Assembly (NCBI RefSeq): GCF_900007165.1
Contig: NZ_CYGY02000023.1
Location: forward strand, 124,001-188,000
Reading direction: 5' to 3'
DNA: 64,000 nucleotides
From: Paraburkholderia piptadeniae
GTDB taxonomy: Bacteria > Pseudomonadota > Gammaproteobacteria > Burkholderiales > Burkholderiaceae
The notes under the pieces are model-generated. The model was not told the origin of the DNA. It was given only the letters and a program-made list of their open reading frames with translations, and did no database searches. The translations under genes and the position numbers were made by a program. Each line of letters begins with the position of its first letter. Position 1 is the stretch's first letter. This document shows, piece by piece, positions 55,547-64,000 of this stretch.

Positions 55547-56158
55547 ATGAAAGTCATCGCTTTCGAGCGTAATCTGCAAGGTACGGGTGCGAGCCGCCGC
55601 CTGCGTAACTCGGGCAAGACCCCGGGTATCGTGTACGGCGCCGGCGAACCGCAACTGATCGAACTCGATCACAACGCGCTGTTTCACGCACTGAAGAAAG
55701 AAGCATTCCACTCGTCGATCCTCGATCTGGAAGTGGCAGGCAAGTCGCAACAGGTTCTGCTGCGCGACGTGCAATACCACCCGTTCCGTCAGCTCGTGCT
55801 GCACGTGGACTTCCAGCGCGTCGACGCAAACAAGAAGATTCACACGAAGGTGCCGTTGCACTTCCTGAACCAGGAAACCAACCCGGCTGTGAAGCTGGGT
55901 GGCGCGGTGATCTCGCACGTCATCAACGAAGTCGAAGTCGAATGCCTGCCGGCCGCTCTGCCGGAGTTCATCGAAGTCGATCTGGCGAAGATCGAAGCGG
56001 GTCAATCGCTGCACGCAACGGACATCGTTCTGCCGGCTGGCGTCGCACTCGTTGCGCACCTCGCAGCAGAAAACCCGGTGATCGTGTCGGCGCCGATTCC
56101 TGCTGGTACTGTGTCGGAAGAAGCATCGGCTGAAGGCGAAACGCCGGCTGCCGAATAA
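55547..56158 (+). CDS. rplY: 50S ribosomal protein L25 (general stress protein Ctc type)
   Basis: This 203-residue protein binds 5S rRNA. It has the L25 domain (about 1-95, with [16 protein letters not shown] and [18 protein letters not shown]) and the longer C-terminal TL5 domain (about 100-190) of the Ctc type. The tail is Glu/Ala-rich. The ATG at 55547 has GGAG upstream. A terminator follows at 56201-56234. Confidence 0.95.
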   Translation: MKVIAFERNLQGTGASRRLRNSGKTPGIVYGAGEPQLIELDHNALFHALKKEAFHSSILDLEVAGKSQQVLLRDVQYHPFRQLVLHVDFQRVDANKKIHTKVPLHFLNQETNPAVKLGGAVISHVINEVEVECLPAALPEFIEVDLAKIEAGQSLHATDIVLPAGVALVAHLAAENPVIVSAPIPAGTVSEEASAEGETPAAE

Positions 56159-56200
56159 AGCCGCTATCCTCTCGATCCGTTTCAATGGAACGGTCGACGT

Positions 56201-56234
56201 AACCCGCCGCGGTTCGCCCCGGCGGGTTTTTTTT
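56201..56234 (+). terminator. Terminator after rplY
   Basis: An 8-bp stem (AACCCGCC at 56201-56208 with GGCGGGTT at 56221-56228) is followed by a run of T residues to 56234, 42 bases after the rplY stop. Confidence 0.9.
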
Positions 56235-56278
56235 CGATTTTTTCCAGGCTGCGTGCGTGCCGCGCGGCTCACTCGAAC

Positions 56279-56881
56279 ATGATCAAGCTGATCGTCGGGC
56301 TCGGCAATCCGGGCGCCGAATACACTGCGACCCGCCACAACGCCGGTTTCTGGCTCGTCGACCAACTCGCGCGCGAAGCAGGCGCGACGCTGCGTGACGA
56401 ACGGCGCTTTCACGGCTTCTATGCGAAAGCGCGTCTGTATGGTGAAGAAGTGCATCTGCTGGAGCCGCAGACTTATATGAACCGTTCGGGTCAATCGGTC
56501 GTCGCGCTCGCGCATTTCTTCAAGATCCTGCCGGATCAGATTCTCGTCGCGCACGACGAACTCGATTTGCCGCCCGGCACCGTCAAGCTGAAACTCGGCG
56601 GCGGCAGCGGCGGACATAATGGCCTCAAAGACATTTCCGCGCATCTGTCGACGCAGCAATACTGGCGGCTTCGTATCGGCATCGGGCACCCGCGCGATCT
56701 GATTCCCGAGAGCGCCCGCGCAGGCGCGAAGCCGGACGTCGCGAACTTCGTGCTGAAGCCGCCGCGCAAGGAAGAGCAGGACGTGATCGACGCGTCGATC
56801 GAGCGCGCGCTTGCCGTGATGCCGACCGTCGTCAAAGGCGAACTCGAACGCGCGATGATGCAACTGCATCGCAATCCTTGA
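56279..56881 (+). CDS. pth: Peptidyl-tRNA hydrolase
   Basis: This 200-residue enzyme recycles tRNA from peptidyl-tRNA dropped by stalled ribosomes. It has [20 protein letters not shown] with the catalytic His20-type residue, plus the conserved YMNRSGQSV and DDL-equivalent HDELDLPPG. The length is standard. rplY precedes it and hisC follows; the hisC start is 27 bases after its stop. Confidence 0.96.
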   Translation: MIKLIVGLGNPGAEYTATRHNAGFWLVDQLAREAGATLRDERRFHGFYAKARLYGEEVHLLEPQTYMNRSGQSVVALAHFFKILPDQILVAHDELDLPPGTVKLKLGGGSGGHNGLKDISAHLSTQQYWRLRIGIGHPRDLIPESARAGAKPDVANFVLKPPRKEEQDVIDASIERALAVMPTVVKGELERAMMQLHRNP

Positions 56882-56907
56882 CACGCACGTCTAAGAAGGA
56901 GAGAAGC

Positions 56908-57975
56908 TTGAGCCGCTACTGGAGCGATATCGTTCATCGGCTGACGCCGTACGTGCCGGGCGAGCAGCCCGCACTTGCGCATCCCGTGAAGCTGAACACC
57001 AACGAGAATCCGTATCCGCCGTCGCCCGCCGTGGTGAGCGCGATCCGCAACGAACTGGGCGAGCACGCCGAGTCCTTGCGCCGCTATCCCGATCCGACTG
57101 CGCGCGTGCTGCGCGAGACGGTCGCCGCGCATCATCGTCTGAACGCCGATCAGGTGTTTGCGGGCAACGGCTCAGATGAAGTGCTCGCCACCGTATTTCA
57201 GGCGCTTCTGAAGCACGATAAGCCGATTCTCTTTCCCGACATCACGTACAGCTTCTATCCAACGTACGCCCGTCTCTATGATGTCGCGTATCGGACGATT
57301 CCACTCGACGACGCCTTCAAGATTCGCATCGACGACTACATGCAGCCAAACGGCGGCATCCTCTTTCCAAATCCGAATGCGCCGACTGGCCACGCGCTGC
57401 TGTTATCGGACATCGAGCGAGTGGTCGCATCGAATCTCGATTCGGTAGTCGTCGTCGATGAAGCGTATGTGGATTTTGGCGCGCAGTCGGCGATTTCGCT
57501 GATCGGCAAGTATCCCAATCTGCTCGTCGTGCATACGACGTCGAAGTCGCGTTCGCTTGCCGGCATGCGCGTCGGCTTTGCATTCGGCGATGCTGCGTTG
57601 ATCGATGCGTTGAATCGCGTTAAGGACAGCTTCAATTCGTATCCGCTCGACCGTCTCGCGCAAGCCGCCGCGACGGCTGCATACGAGGACGATGCGTGGT
57701 TCCGCGATTGCACCGAGAAAGTGATCGCTAGCCGCGAACGGCTCACTGCGCAACTGACGGCGCTCGGCTTCGATGTCGTGCCGTCGTCCGCGAATTTCGT
57801 GTTCGCGCGTCACGCCGGATACGATGCCGTGACACTTTCAACGCGGCTCAGGGAAAAGGAAATCTTCGTGCGGCACTTCAAGGCGCCGCGCATCGATCAG
57901 CATCTGCGCATTTCGATCGGCACCGATGCCGAATGCGATACGCTCGTGAACGCGTTGAAGGAGATCGTCGGCTGA
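56908..57975 (+). CDS. hisC: Histidinol-phosphate aminotransferase
   Basis: This 355-residue class-II PLP enzyme acts in histidine synthesis. The PLP lysine is in [17 protein letters not shown] near residue 214, and the N-terminal [13 protein letters not shown] is typical of HisC. I chose the TTG at 56908 ([10 protein letters not shown]) because AAGGAG precedes it by seven bases; the ATG at 56878 overlaps the pth end and has no ribosome site. It lies outside a his operon here, so the genome may carry a second copy elsewhere. Confidence 0.88.
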   Translation: MSRYWSDIVHRLTPYVPGEQPALAHPVKLNTNENPYPPSPAVVSAIRNELGEHAESLRRYPDPTARVLRETVAAHHRLNADQVFAGNGSDEVLATVFQALLKHDKPILFPDITYSFYPTYARLYDVAYRTIPLDDAFKIRIDDYMQPNGGILFPNPNAPTGHALLLSDIERVVASNLDSVVVVDEAYVDFGAQSAISLIGKYPNLLVVHTTSKSRSLAGMRVGFAFGDAALIDALNRVKDSFNSYPLDRLAQAAATAAYEDDAWFRDCTEKVIASRERLTAQLTALGFDVVPSSANFVFARHAGYDAVTLSTRLREKEIFVRHFKAPRIDQHLRISIGTDAECDTLVNALKEIVG

Positions 57976-58024
57976 TACGCCGGGAGCAAGACAAGCGGCG
58001 CGCCGTGCGCCGCTTTCATTGAGA

Positions 58025-58294
<270 letters not shown>

Positions 58295-58423
58295 TCATGC
58301 CGGCGCGCGTCGCGCGCATGCCGGCTAACATTCCGTAATCCACAATTTTACGCCTGTCGGATAGACCACGTTTCGCGTCCGGTTATCGACTACGACGACG
58401 CAACGCTCCGTCAGGGGCCGGGA

Positions 58424-58933
58424 TCACGGTTGCGCCGCCGCCCGCGCCTGCTCCATCGCCGCGACCTTATCTTGCAGCCGCTTTTCCACCGATGGGAACA
58501 CGAACTTGCTCACGTCGCCGCCCAGTTGAGCGATCTCGCGCACGATCGTGCCCGAGATGAACTGGTACTGATCGGACGGCGTCATGAACATCGTCTCGAC
58601 GTCCGGCAGCAGATAGCGGTTCATGCCCGCCATCTGAAACTCGTACTCGAAGTCCGATACGGCACGCAGACCGCGCACGATCACGCGCGCGTTGTTGACC
58701 CGGACGAAATCCTTCAATAGCCCCTTGAAGCTCATCACCTGCACGTTCGGATAGTGGCCGAGCACCTCGTTGGCGATGTCGAGCCGCTCTTCGAGTGAAA
58801 AGAACGGTCTCTTGTTGCGGCTATCCGCCACTCCCACCACCAGCGTGTCGAAAATGCTCGATGCGCGGCGCACGAGGTCCTCGTGACCACGCGTGAGCGG
58901 ATCGAACGTACCCGGATACACGGCGACTACCAT
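58424..58933 (-). CDS. coaD: Phosphopantetheine adenylyltransferase
   Basis: This 169-residue enzyme makes dephospho-CoA, the fourth step of CoA synthesis. The nucleotide-binding motif is [16 protein letters not shown] near residue 5, and the second motif is [17 protein letters not shown] near residue 124. Length and motifs are standard. It is downstream of rsmD on the same strand (114 bases), as in many proteobacteria. Confidence 0.96.
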   Translation of the reverse strand: MVVAVYPGTFDPLTRGHEDLVRRASSIFDTLVVGVADSRNKRPFFSLEERLDIANEVLGHYPNVQVMSFKGLLKDFVRVNNARVIVRGLRAVSDFEYEFQMAGMNRYLLPDVETMFMTPSDQYQFISGTIVREIAQLGGDVSKFVFPSVEKRLQDKVAAMEQARAAAQP

Positions 58934-59047
58934 GGGATTTCTCCTCTCTACAGACTAGAAGCGTGCCGGAACGCCCCGCGGGACTCGTCCGGCAACGACA
59001 AACGCGCGTTTAGCGGCAGACCGCCCGGCGCTTGTTATGAACGCGCA

Positions 59048-59671
59048 TTATTCCTCATTTTCGCGTTGCAGCAAATGATAGCGGACGGCGCCCGCCTTGC
59101 CCTCGCGGATCACCGACCAGCCTTCGAGCGCCGCGTTTTCAGCCGCGTCGAGCGATTCTCCGGACTCGACATATAGAAAGCCATCCGCGCTTACCAGCGG
59201 TGCGGCGACCTCGAGGGCGCGGCCGAGCAGATTCTCGCCGAATGGCGGATCGAGAAAGACGACGTCGAACGAACCGGGCGCGAGGCTTGCGGCGAGACGC
59301 AACGCATCGGCCTCGGCGATTTCGATCGCGCTGGCCGACAACTTGGCCTGATTGACGCGCAATTGCGCCGCCGCGCGCGCGTTGCGCTCCACCATCAGCA
59401 CACGCGCGGCGCCCCGCGACGCGGCCTCGAAGCCGAGCGCGCCGCTACCGGCGAAAAGGTCCAGACAGCGCTGGCCGTCCAGCCGCTGGCCGAGCCAGTT
59501 GAACAGCGTTTCGCGGACGCGGTCGGGCGTCGGACGCAGCCCGTCGATGTCGATAACGGGCAGCGGCGTGCGTTTCCAGTCGCCGCCGATGATGCGAATG
59601 GTGTGCGCCTGGCCACGGCCGGACGGCGCGTTTCTTGCGCGTGCAGGGGAAGTACGGGACATGCGGTTCAT
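59048..59671 (-). CDS. rsmD: 16S rRNA (guanine(966)-N(2))-methyltransferase
   Basis: This 207-residue methyltransferase modifies G966 of 16S rRNA. The SAM-binding region is LDLFAGSGALGFEAASRGA near residue 70, and the catalytic motif is VVFLDPPFGE near residue 138. The N-terminal 25 residues are basic and Ser-rich. It is divergent from ftsY, 342 bases away; that gap shows no gene, only a TAAAAT -10-like hexamer at 59880-59885. Confidence 0.93.
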   Translation of the reverse strand: MNRMSRTSPARARNAPSGRGQAHTIRIIGGDWKRTPLPVIDIDGLRPTPDRVRETLFNWLGQRLDGQRCLDLFAGSGALGFEAASRGAARVLMVERNARAAAQLRVNQAKLSASAIEIAEADALRLAASLAPGSFDVVFLDPPFGENLLGRALEVAAPLVSADGFLYVESGESLDAAENAALEGWSVIREGKAGAVRYHLLQRENEE

Positions 59672-60013
59672 TTGTCGAGCGTGCGCCTGCCTGTCGTGGA
59701 TGGGGGGCGATGCGCGTCGGGATCTGTCGATCGCGCCGCTTTCGTCGACGGGCGGGCCGGAGCGCCCACGTTACCACACGCGCGCGGCGGCCTTCGCCGA
59801 AGTTCACCGGGACGGTGCGCAATGACGCCCGTCGCGGAGCCCAATGACGCACCATCACGACGGCGCCGGAAGCGCCTGATAAAATGTTCGGCTTCCAGCG
59901 CCTCGCATCCCGCACTGCCATGCCCCGCCGCCAGGACCGACGCGTCGACGTTCGTCACCACGCGTCATCCGGCAAATAGCGGGAATCCAGCGCATTCTCA
60001 CGCAGCTCAGACC

Positions 60014-61210
60014 ATGTTCAGCTTTTTCAAACGATTCAAGGGTTCGAAGACGCCCGACGGCACGCCTGAGGCGTCGCGGACCGATTCCGGCGGAGACGTC
60101 GATACGCAGGACGTGGCCGCGCCGGAAGCACCCGAAGCGCCAGCTCCCGGCACTCCCGGCACTTCGTCGAAGCCCGCGCGCGACGCGCAGCCGGTGCCCG
60201 ACTCAGCCGACGCGCCCGAATTCGACCCCGATTACGTGCCGAGCGCCGCCGACTTCGAAGACGCGGACGAGGAAGTCGAAATCATCCCGCCGCCGCAACC
60301 CGAGGCGGCAGCGAAGCGCACGTGGCTCACGCGTCTGCGGAGCGGCTTGTCGAAGACCAGTTCGAGCATTACGGGCATTTTCGTCGGCACGAAGATCGAC
60401 GAAGAACTGTACGAAGAACTGGAGACGGCGCTGCTGATGTCCGATGCGGGCGTCGACGCGACGGAGTATCTGCTCGAAGCCCTGCGCGAAAAAGTACGCG
60501 CCGAGCGCCTCACCGATCCGCAGCAAGTCAAGGGCGCGCTGCGCGCACTGCTCGTCGACCTGCTGAAGCCACTGGAGAAGTCGCTGACGCTCGGCCACTA
60601 CCAGCCGACCGTGATGATGATCGCGGGCGTGAACGGCGCCGGCAAAACGACGAGCATCGGCAAGCTGGCAAAGCACATGCAGAACTTCAACCAGTCGGTG
60701 CTGCTCGCCGCAGGCGACACGTTCCGCGCCGCCGCGCGCGAACAGCTCGCGATCTGGGGCGAGCGCAACAACGTGACGGTCGTGCAGCAGGAAAGCGGCG
60801 ATCCCGCTGCGGTGATTTTCGACGCGGTCGGCGCGGCGCGCGCTCGCAAGATCAACGTGGTGATGGCGGATACGGCCGGCCGTCTGCCGACGCAACTCCA
60901 TCTGATGGAAGAACTGCGCAAGGTGAAGCGCGTGATCGGCAAGGCGATGGACGGCGCGCCGCACGAAGTGCTGCTCGTCATCGACGCGAACACGGGTCAG
61001 AACGCGCTCGCGCAAGTCAAGGCATTCGACGATGCGCTGAACCTCACCGGCCTGATCGTGACGAAGCTGGACGGCACCGCGAAGGGCGGCATTCTCGCGG
61101 CGATCGCGCGGCAGCGCCCGGTGCCCGTGTATTTCATCGGCGTCGGCGAAAAGGTCGAGGATCTGCAGCCGTTCAGCGCCGAAGAGTTCTCGGATGCGCT
61201 GCTGGGCTGA
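60014..61210 (+). CDS. ftsY: Signal recognition particle receptor FtsY
   Basis: This 398-residue GTPase receives SRP-ribosome complexes at the inner membrane. The N-terminal 110 residues are an acidic, Pro/Ala-rich A domain; the NG domain follows, with G1 [15 protein letters not shown] near residue 205, G3 DTAGRL and G4 TKLDGTAKGG. I chose the ATG at 60014 (MFSFFKRFKG), a typical start with a basic membrane-targeting segment; the frame is open further upstream but without support. A terminator follows. Confidence 0.95.
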   Translation: MFSFFKRFKGSKTPDGTPEASRTDSGGDVDTQDVAAPEAPEAPAPGTPGTSSKPARDAQPVPDSADAPEFDPDYVPSAADFEDADEEVEIIPPPQPEAAAKRTWLTRLRSGLSKTSSSITGIFVGTKIDEELYEELETALLMSDAGVDATEYLLEALREKVRAERLTDPQQVKGALRALLVDLLKPLEKSLTLGHYQPTVMMIAGVNGAGKTTSIGKLAKHMQNFNQSVLLAAGDTFRAAAREQLAIWGERNNVTVVQQESGDPAAVIFDAVGAARARKINVVMADTAGRLPTQLHLMEELRKVKRVIGKAMDGAPHEVLLVIDANTGQNALAQVKAFDDALNLTGLIVTKLDGTAKGGILAAIARQRPVPVYFIGVGEKVEDLQPFSAEEFSDALLG

Positions 61211-61247
61211 CTTGACGGGCCGCTAAGGCTGGCCAGTCACCAGGTAC

Positions 61248-61281
61248 AAAGGGCGTCATGTGCTTGCATGACGCCCTTTTT
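61248..61281 (+). terminator. Terminator after ftsY
   Basis: A 13-bp perfect stem (AAAGGGCGTCATG at 61248-61260 with CATGACGCCCTTT at 61267-61279) is followed by TT. It lies 38 bases after the ftsY stop and may also serve the convergent maiA transcript. Confidence 0.9.
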
Positions 61282-61336
61282 GTTGCCGTCACCGTTCCGG
61301 CTTGCGATCCGCGTCTGCTCGAAGAAGGCTGCAAAC

Positions 61337-61981
61337 TCACTCGGCGTCGGGCTGCACGCCAGGCTCCGCGCGCGCGAACGCATCGAGCGTATTCGCGTAG
61401 TCGCAGATGCGCCGGATGGTCGGATACGGACTCATATCGACGTTGAAGCGGGTCGCGTTGAACACCTGCGGCACGAGACAGATATCCGCCAGAGTCGGCG
61501 TATCGCCGAAGCACAGCTTGCCCGCGCGCCCATCCGCGATCAGATATTCTTCGAGCGCCGCAAAGCCCGAACTGATCCAGTGGCGATACCACGCGTCCTT
61601 CACCTCGTCGTTCACGCCGACGGTGCGCTTCAGATACTTCAGCACGCGCAGATTGTTCAACGGGTGAATCTCGCACGCGAGTTGCAGCGCGATCGAGCGG
61701 ACATACGCGCGATCGGTGGCTGTCGAAGGCAAGAGCGCCGGTTCGGGATGCTTCTCCTCCAGATACTCGACGATCGCAATCGACTGCGTCAGGACGGTGC
61801 CGTCATCCACCAGCGTGGGCACCACGGCATCGTGATTGAGCTTGCGATACTCGGGCTTGAACTGCTCGCCGCCATCGCGCAGCATGTGCACCGGCAAGTA
61901 TTCGTACGGCAGGTTCTTCAGGTTCAGCGCAATGCGCACGCGATACGACGCGGAACTTCGAAAGTAGCTGTACAGCTTCAT
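61337..61981 (-). CDS. maiA: Maleylacetoacetate or maleylpyruvate isomerase (zeta-class GST)
   Basis: This 214-residue glutathione-S-transferase-fold enzyme has the zeta-class start YSYFRSSASYRVRIALNLKN; the Cys of the SSCS motif is Ala. It isomerises the cis ring-cleavage product of homogentisate or gentisate, with glutathione as cofactor. It lies 33 bases after a short FAH-family hydrolase gene, which would act next in either pathway. The FAH partner's type favours gentisate, but the family name MaiA is kept. Confidence 0.88.
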   Translation of the reverse strand: MKLYSYFRSSASYRVRIALNLKNLPYEYLPVHMLRDGGEQFKPEYRKLNHDAVVPTLVDDGTVLTQSIAIVEYLEEKHPEPALLPSTATDRAYVRSIALQLACEIHPLNNLRVLKYLKRTVGVNDEVKDAWYRHWISSGFAALEEYLIADGRAGKLCFGDTPTLADICLVPQVFNATRFNVDMSPYPTIRRICDYANTLDAFARAEPGVQPDAE

Positions 61982-62014
61982 TGTGTTGTCCTCCCCAACC
62001 TCACTTCTACGTCA

Positions 62015-62713
62015 TCAAACGACGCGCACGCTGAACTCGCCCAGCCCGTCCACGCCGCCCTTCATCAGATCGCCTTGCGCGATCGCGCCGACGCCTTCCG
62101 GCGTGCCCGTGAAAATCAGGTCGCCTGGCTGTAGTTCGAAGAACGTAGACAGATACGCAGTCGTCTCGGCCACCGACCAGATCAGTTGCGACACGTCCGA
62201 ACGCTGCTTCTCCTCGCCGTTGACGGTGAGCCAGATCGCGCCCTCGCCGACATGACCGACTTTCGACACGGGATGAATCGGGCCGAGCGGCGCCGACTGG
62301 TCGAAGCCCTTTGCCGTGTCCCACGGACGGCCCAGCTTTTTCGCCTCGGCCTGCAGGTCGCGACGCGTCATGTCGAGGCCGAGCGCGTAACCATAGACGT
62401 GCTCGAGCGCGTTGTCGGCGGAGATGTTCTTGCCGGCCTTGCCGACTGCCGCGACGAGTTCCATCTCGTAGTGCACGTTCTTCGACTGCGCCGGATAGGC
62501 GAATTCGCCAGTCGCGCCAGGCGCTACGTACAGCACGGCGTCAGCGGGCTTCGCGAAGAAGAACGGCGGCTCGCGATCGGGATCGTGGCCCATTTCCCGT
62601 GCGTGCGCCTCGTAGTTACGGCCGACACAGTAAATGCGGCGCACCGCGAATTGATCGTCCGATCCGACGACTGGCACTGCCGTCACCGGCGCTGGCGCAA
62701 ACACGTAACCCAT
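62015..62713 (-). CDS. Fumarylacetoacetate-hydrolase-family enzyme, fumarylpyruvate-hydrolase-like
   Basis: This 232-residue protein is a single FAH domain. The start is YCVGRNYEAHAREMGHDP, with the metal ligands in VHYEMELVAAVG and a distal Asp in LGLDMTRRDLQAEAK. Homogentisate-pathway FAH enzymes are about 420 residues, while short enzymes of this type are often fumarylpyruvate hydrolases (NagK-like). Cleavage of fumarylpyruvate or acylpyruvate is therefore likely. The ATG at 62713 has GGAGA upstream. It heads a two-gene operon with maiA and is divergent from ybiB. Confidence 0.88.
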   Translation of the reverse strand: MGYVFAPAPVTAVPVVGSDDQFAVRRIYCVGRNYEAHAREMGHDPDREPPFFFAKPADAVLYVAPGATGEFAYPAQSKNVHYEMELVAAVGKAGKNISADNALEHVYGYALGLDMTRRDLQAEAKKLGRPWDTAKGFDQSAPLGPIHPVSKVGHVGEGAIWLTVNGEEKQRSDVSQLIWSVAETTAYLSTFFELQPGDLIFTGTPEGVGAIAQGDLMKGGVDGLGEFSVRVV

Positions 62714-63006
62714 TCCGTTCTCCGTCTTCGATTGATTGAGCCGCTCGACGCAGCGAAGCACCGAGTGTAACGCGACGCCGTCACGCGCGCGGCCTGGCCG
62801 AATGGCCAGGTGGCGAGCCTCGCAGCCATGCTTTACCGTTCGATGCAGGCCGGCAATTTTCTCGAATTCTGCAGGCACGCGCAGCATGCGATACTGAACA
62901 GAACCCGGACCAAACGGCCGACGATCCCACGTGGTCCGCGTCCGGCGCACTCGCGGAGCCAATGCGAGACCACGTTATCCGCTGTTCCCACGAACCGATT
63001 TGCCCG

Positions 63007-63978
63007 ATGACCGATTTCACCGATACTGCCGCTCCTTTCCCCTGCGCCCGCTTCATCAAGGAAATCGGGCGCGGCCCCAATGGCGCGCGCGCGCTCACGC
63101 CTGACGACACGCATGCGCTCTACGCCGCGATGCTCGACGGCCGCGTGTCCGACCTGGAACTGGGCGCGATCCTGCTCGCGTATCGCGTGAAAGGGGAATC
63201 CGCCGACGAACTGGCCGCGATGCTTGCGGCTGCGCATGCGTCATTCGCGCCCGTCAACGTGACGCACGACGCGTACCAGGCGGTGTCGATTCCGAGCTAC
63301 AACGGCGCGCGCAAGCAGCCGAACCTGGTGCCGCTGCTCGCGCTGCTGCTCGCGCGCGAGGGCGTGCCCGTGCTCGTTCACGGTGTCACGGAAGACCCGG
63401 GGCGTGTGACGAGCGCGGAAATCTTCGCCCTTCTGAACGTCGCGCCGGCACAAACGCACGCCGATATCGAAGCGTGCCTTGCGAACCGGCGCATCGCGTT
63501 CGCGCCCATCGAAACGCTCGCGCCGAAGCTCGCGCGGCTGCTGTCGCTGCGTCGGCGGATGGGAGTGCGCAACTCGACGCATACGCTCGTCAAGATTCTT
63601 CAGCCGTTCGCGCCCGCAGGTCTGCGGCTCGTGAACTATACGCACCCACCGTATCGAGAAAGCCTGACGCAACTGTTCGTCGCGCATCCCGACGCGGCCG
63701 TTGGCGGCGCATTGCTCGCGCGCGGTACGGAAGGCGAAGCGGTCGCCGATACGCGCCGCCAGGTGCAGATCGACTGGCTGCACGACGGCATCTGCGAGAC
63801 GCGCGTTGCTGCCGAGCGCTCGTCGCCGGATGCGCCTGAAGTCGAACTGCCCGAAGGCCGCGACGCCCGCACGACGGCGGCCTGGATCGAATCCGTTCTG
63901 CGTGGCGAAGCGCCTGTTCCGGCCGCGATCACGCGCCAGATCGAACTGATCGTCGACATCGCCAGAAAGGCCGCCTGA
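63007..63978 (+). CDS. ybiB: YbiB / TrpD2-type DNA-binding protein
   Basis: This 323-residue protein has the anthranilate-phosphoribosyltransferase fold: an N-terminal all-helix domain (about 10-75, with LTPDDTHALYAAMLDG) and a glycosyltransferase-3 domain. The catalytic PRPP loop is degenerate (VLVHGVTEDPGRVTSAEI). E. coli YbiB binds DNA and is linked to the LexA response. I chose the ATG at 63007 (MTDFTDTAAP). The next gene begins at its stop (TGATG). Confidence 0.88.
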   Translation: MTDFTDTAAPFPCARFIKEIGRGPNGARALTPDDTHALYAAMLDGRVSDLELGAILLAYRVKGESADELAAMLAAAHASFAPVNVTHDAYQAVSIPSYNGARKQPNLVPLLALLLAREGVPVLVHGVTEDPGRVTSAEIFALLNVAPAQTHADIEACLANRRIAFAPIETLAPKLARLLSLRRRMGVRNSTHTLVKILQPFAPAGLRLVNYTHPPYRESLTQLFVAHPDAAVGGALLARGTEGEAVADTRRQVQIDWLHDGICETRVAAERSSPDAPEVELPEGRDARTTAAWIESVLRGEAPVPAAITRQIELIVDIARKAA

Positions 63979-64000
63979 TGAAGGCAGAGAGCGGTCTCAC
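63978..64000 (+). CDS. Start of a further gene, cut by the window end
   Basis: An ATG at 63978 overlaps the ybiB stop as TGATG and the frame (MKAESGL...) runs off the window after seven residues. The overlap indicates co-transcription with ybiB. Too little is visible to name the product. Confidence 0.45.

Noticed and set aside
59363..60013. N-terminal extension of ftsY by about 217 residues
   Set aside because: The extension overlaps rsmD antisense, is low-complexity and precedes the typical FtsY start MFSFFKRFKG.

Overview
The window looks like a chromosomal segment of a betaproteobacterium of the Burkholderia / Paraburkholderia / Caballeronia group. The evidence is high GC with strong GC3, and conserved blocks kdsD-kdsC-lptC-lptA-lptB-rpoN-hpf-ptsN-hprK-rapZ and ispE-tRNA-Gln-prs-rplY-pth arranged as in that group. 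The genus call is an inference from recognised gene families and order; no search was run. No phage, insertion sequence, CRISPR array or rRNA operon was seen.

Layout. 1-5.6 kb: end of a PLP-dependent amino-acid deaminase, a DHA2-type efflux pump with a MarR regulator, an EcsC-family protein, an esterase, and an exported CHRD protein with a 19-bp perfect hairpin in its leader. 5.6-13.3 kb: a signalling island on the minus strand with three RcsB-like response regulators, an aquaporin and a 1486-residue BvgS-like hybrid kinase, headed by an AT-rich intergenic region (13280-13928). 13.9-16.2 kb: an MFS transporter and a divergent LysR regulator. 16.6-21.9 kb: a ba3-type terminal oxidase operon with three multihaem cytochromes c (seven CxxCH sites) and helically phased repeats upstream. 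22-25.8 kb: a chemoreceptor with a near-consensus sigma-28 promoter, then a LysR / short-chain dehydrogenase pair. 25.9-31.2 kb: ssb, an MFS transporter and uvrA (with an unusual Ala/Lys-rich tail). 31.2-39 kb: a PerM/AI-2E permease, a PepSY membrane protein behind a Fur-like box, purU, a Nudix hydrolase, a LysE exporter, apt and a Kef-type antiporter.

39.2-48.8 kb is the Kdo/LPS-transport operon running into the nitrogen-PTS cluster: Kdo synthesis (kdsD, kdsC), LPS export (lptCAB), sigma-54, ribosome hibernation factor, EIIA-Ntr, HPr kinase and RapZ, then a Lon-substrate-binding-domain protein. 48.8-50.8 kb holds mutM-mutY (oxidised-guanine repair) on the minus strand. 50.9-58 kb runs on the plus strand: TPR protein, lolB, ispE, tRNA-Gln, prs, rplY, pth, hisC. 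58-64 kb: ferredoxin, coaD, rsmD, ftsY, a maleyl-pyruvate/acetoacetate isomerase with a short FAH-family hydrolase, and ybiB running off the window end with a following start codon.

The most promising unexplained item is the 5.6-13.9 kb signalling island. Three divergent paralogous RcsB-type regulators, all with intact phospho-acceptor residues, sit with one tripartite kinase whose gene starts 10 bases after an aquaporin gene. Other points worth checking are the sigma-28 chemoreceptor promoter, the Fur box, the three 10-bp phased repeats before the oxidase operon, the hairpin before the CHRD gene, the UvrA tail and a possibly leaderless kdsD.
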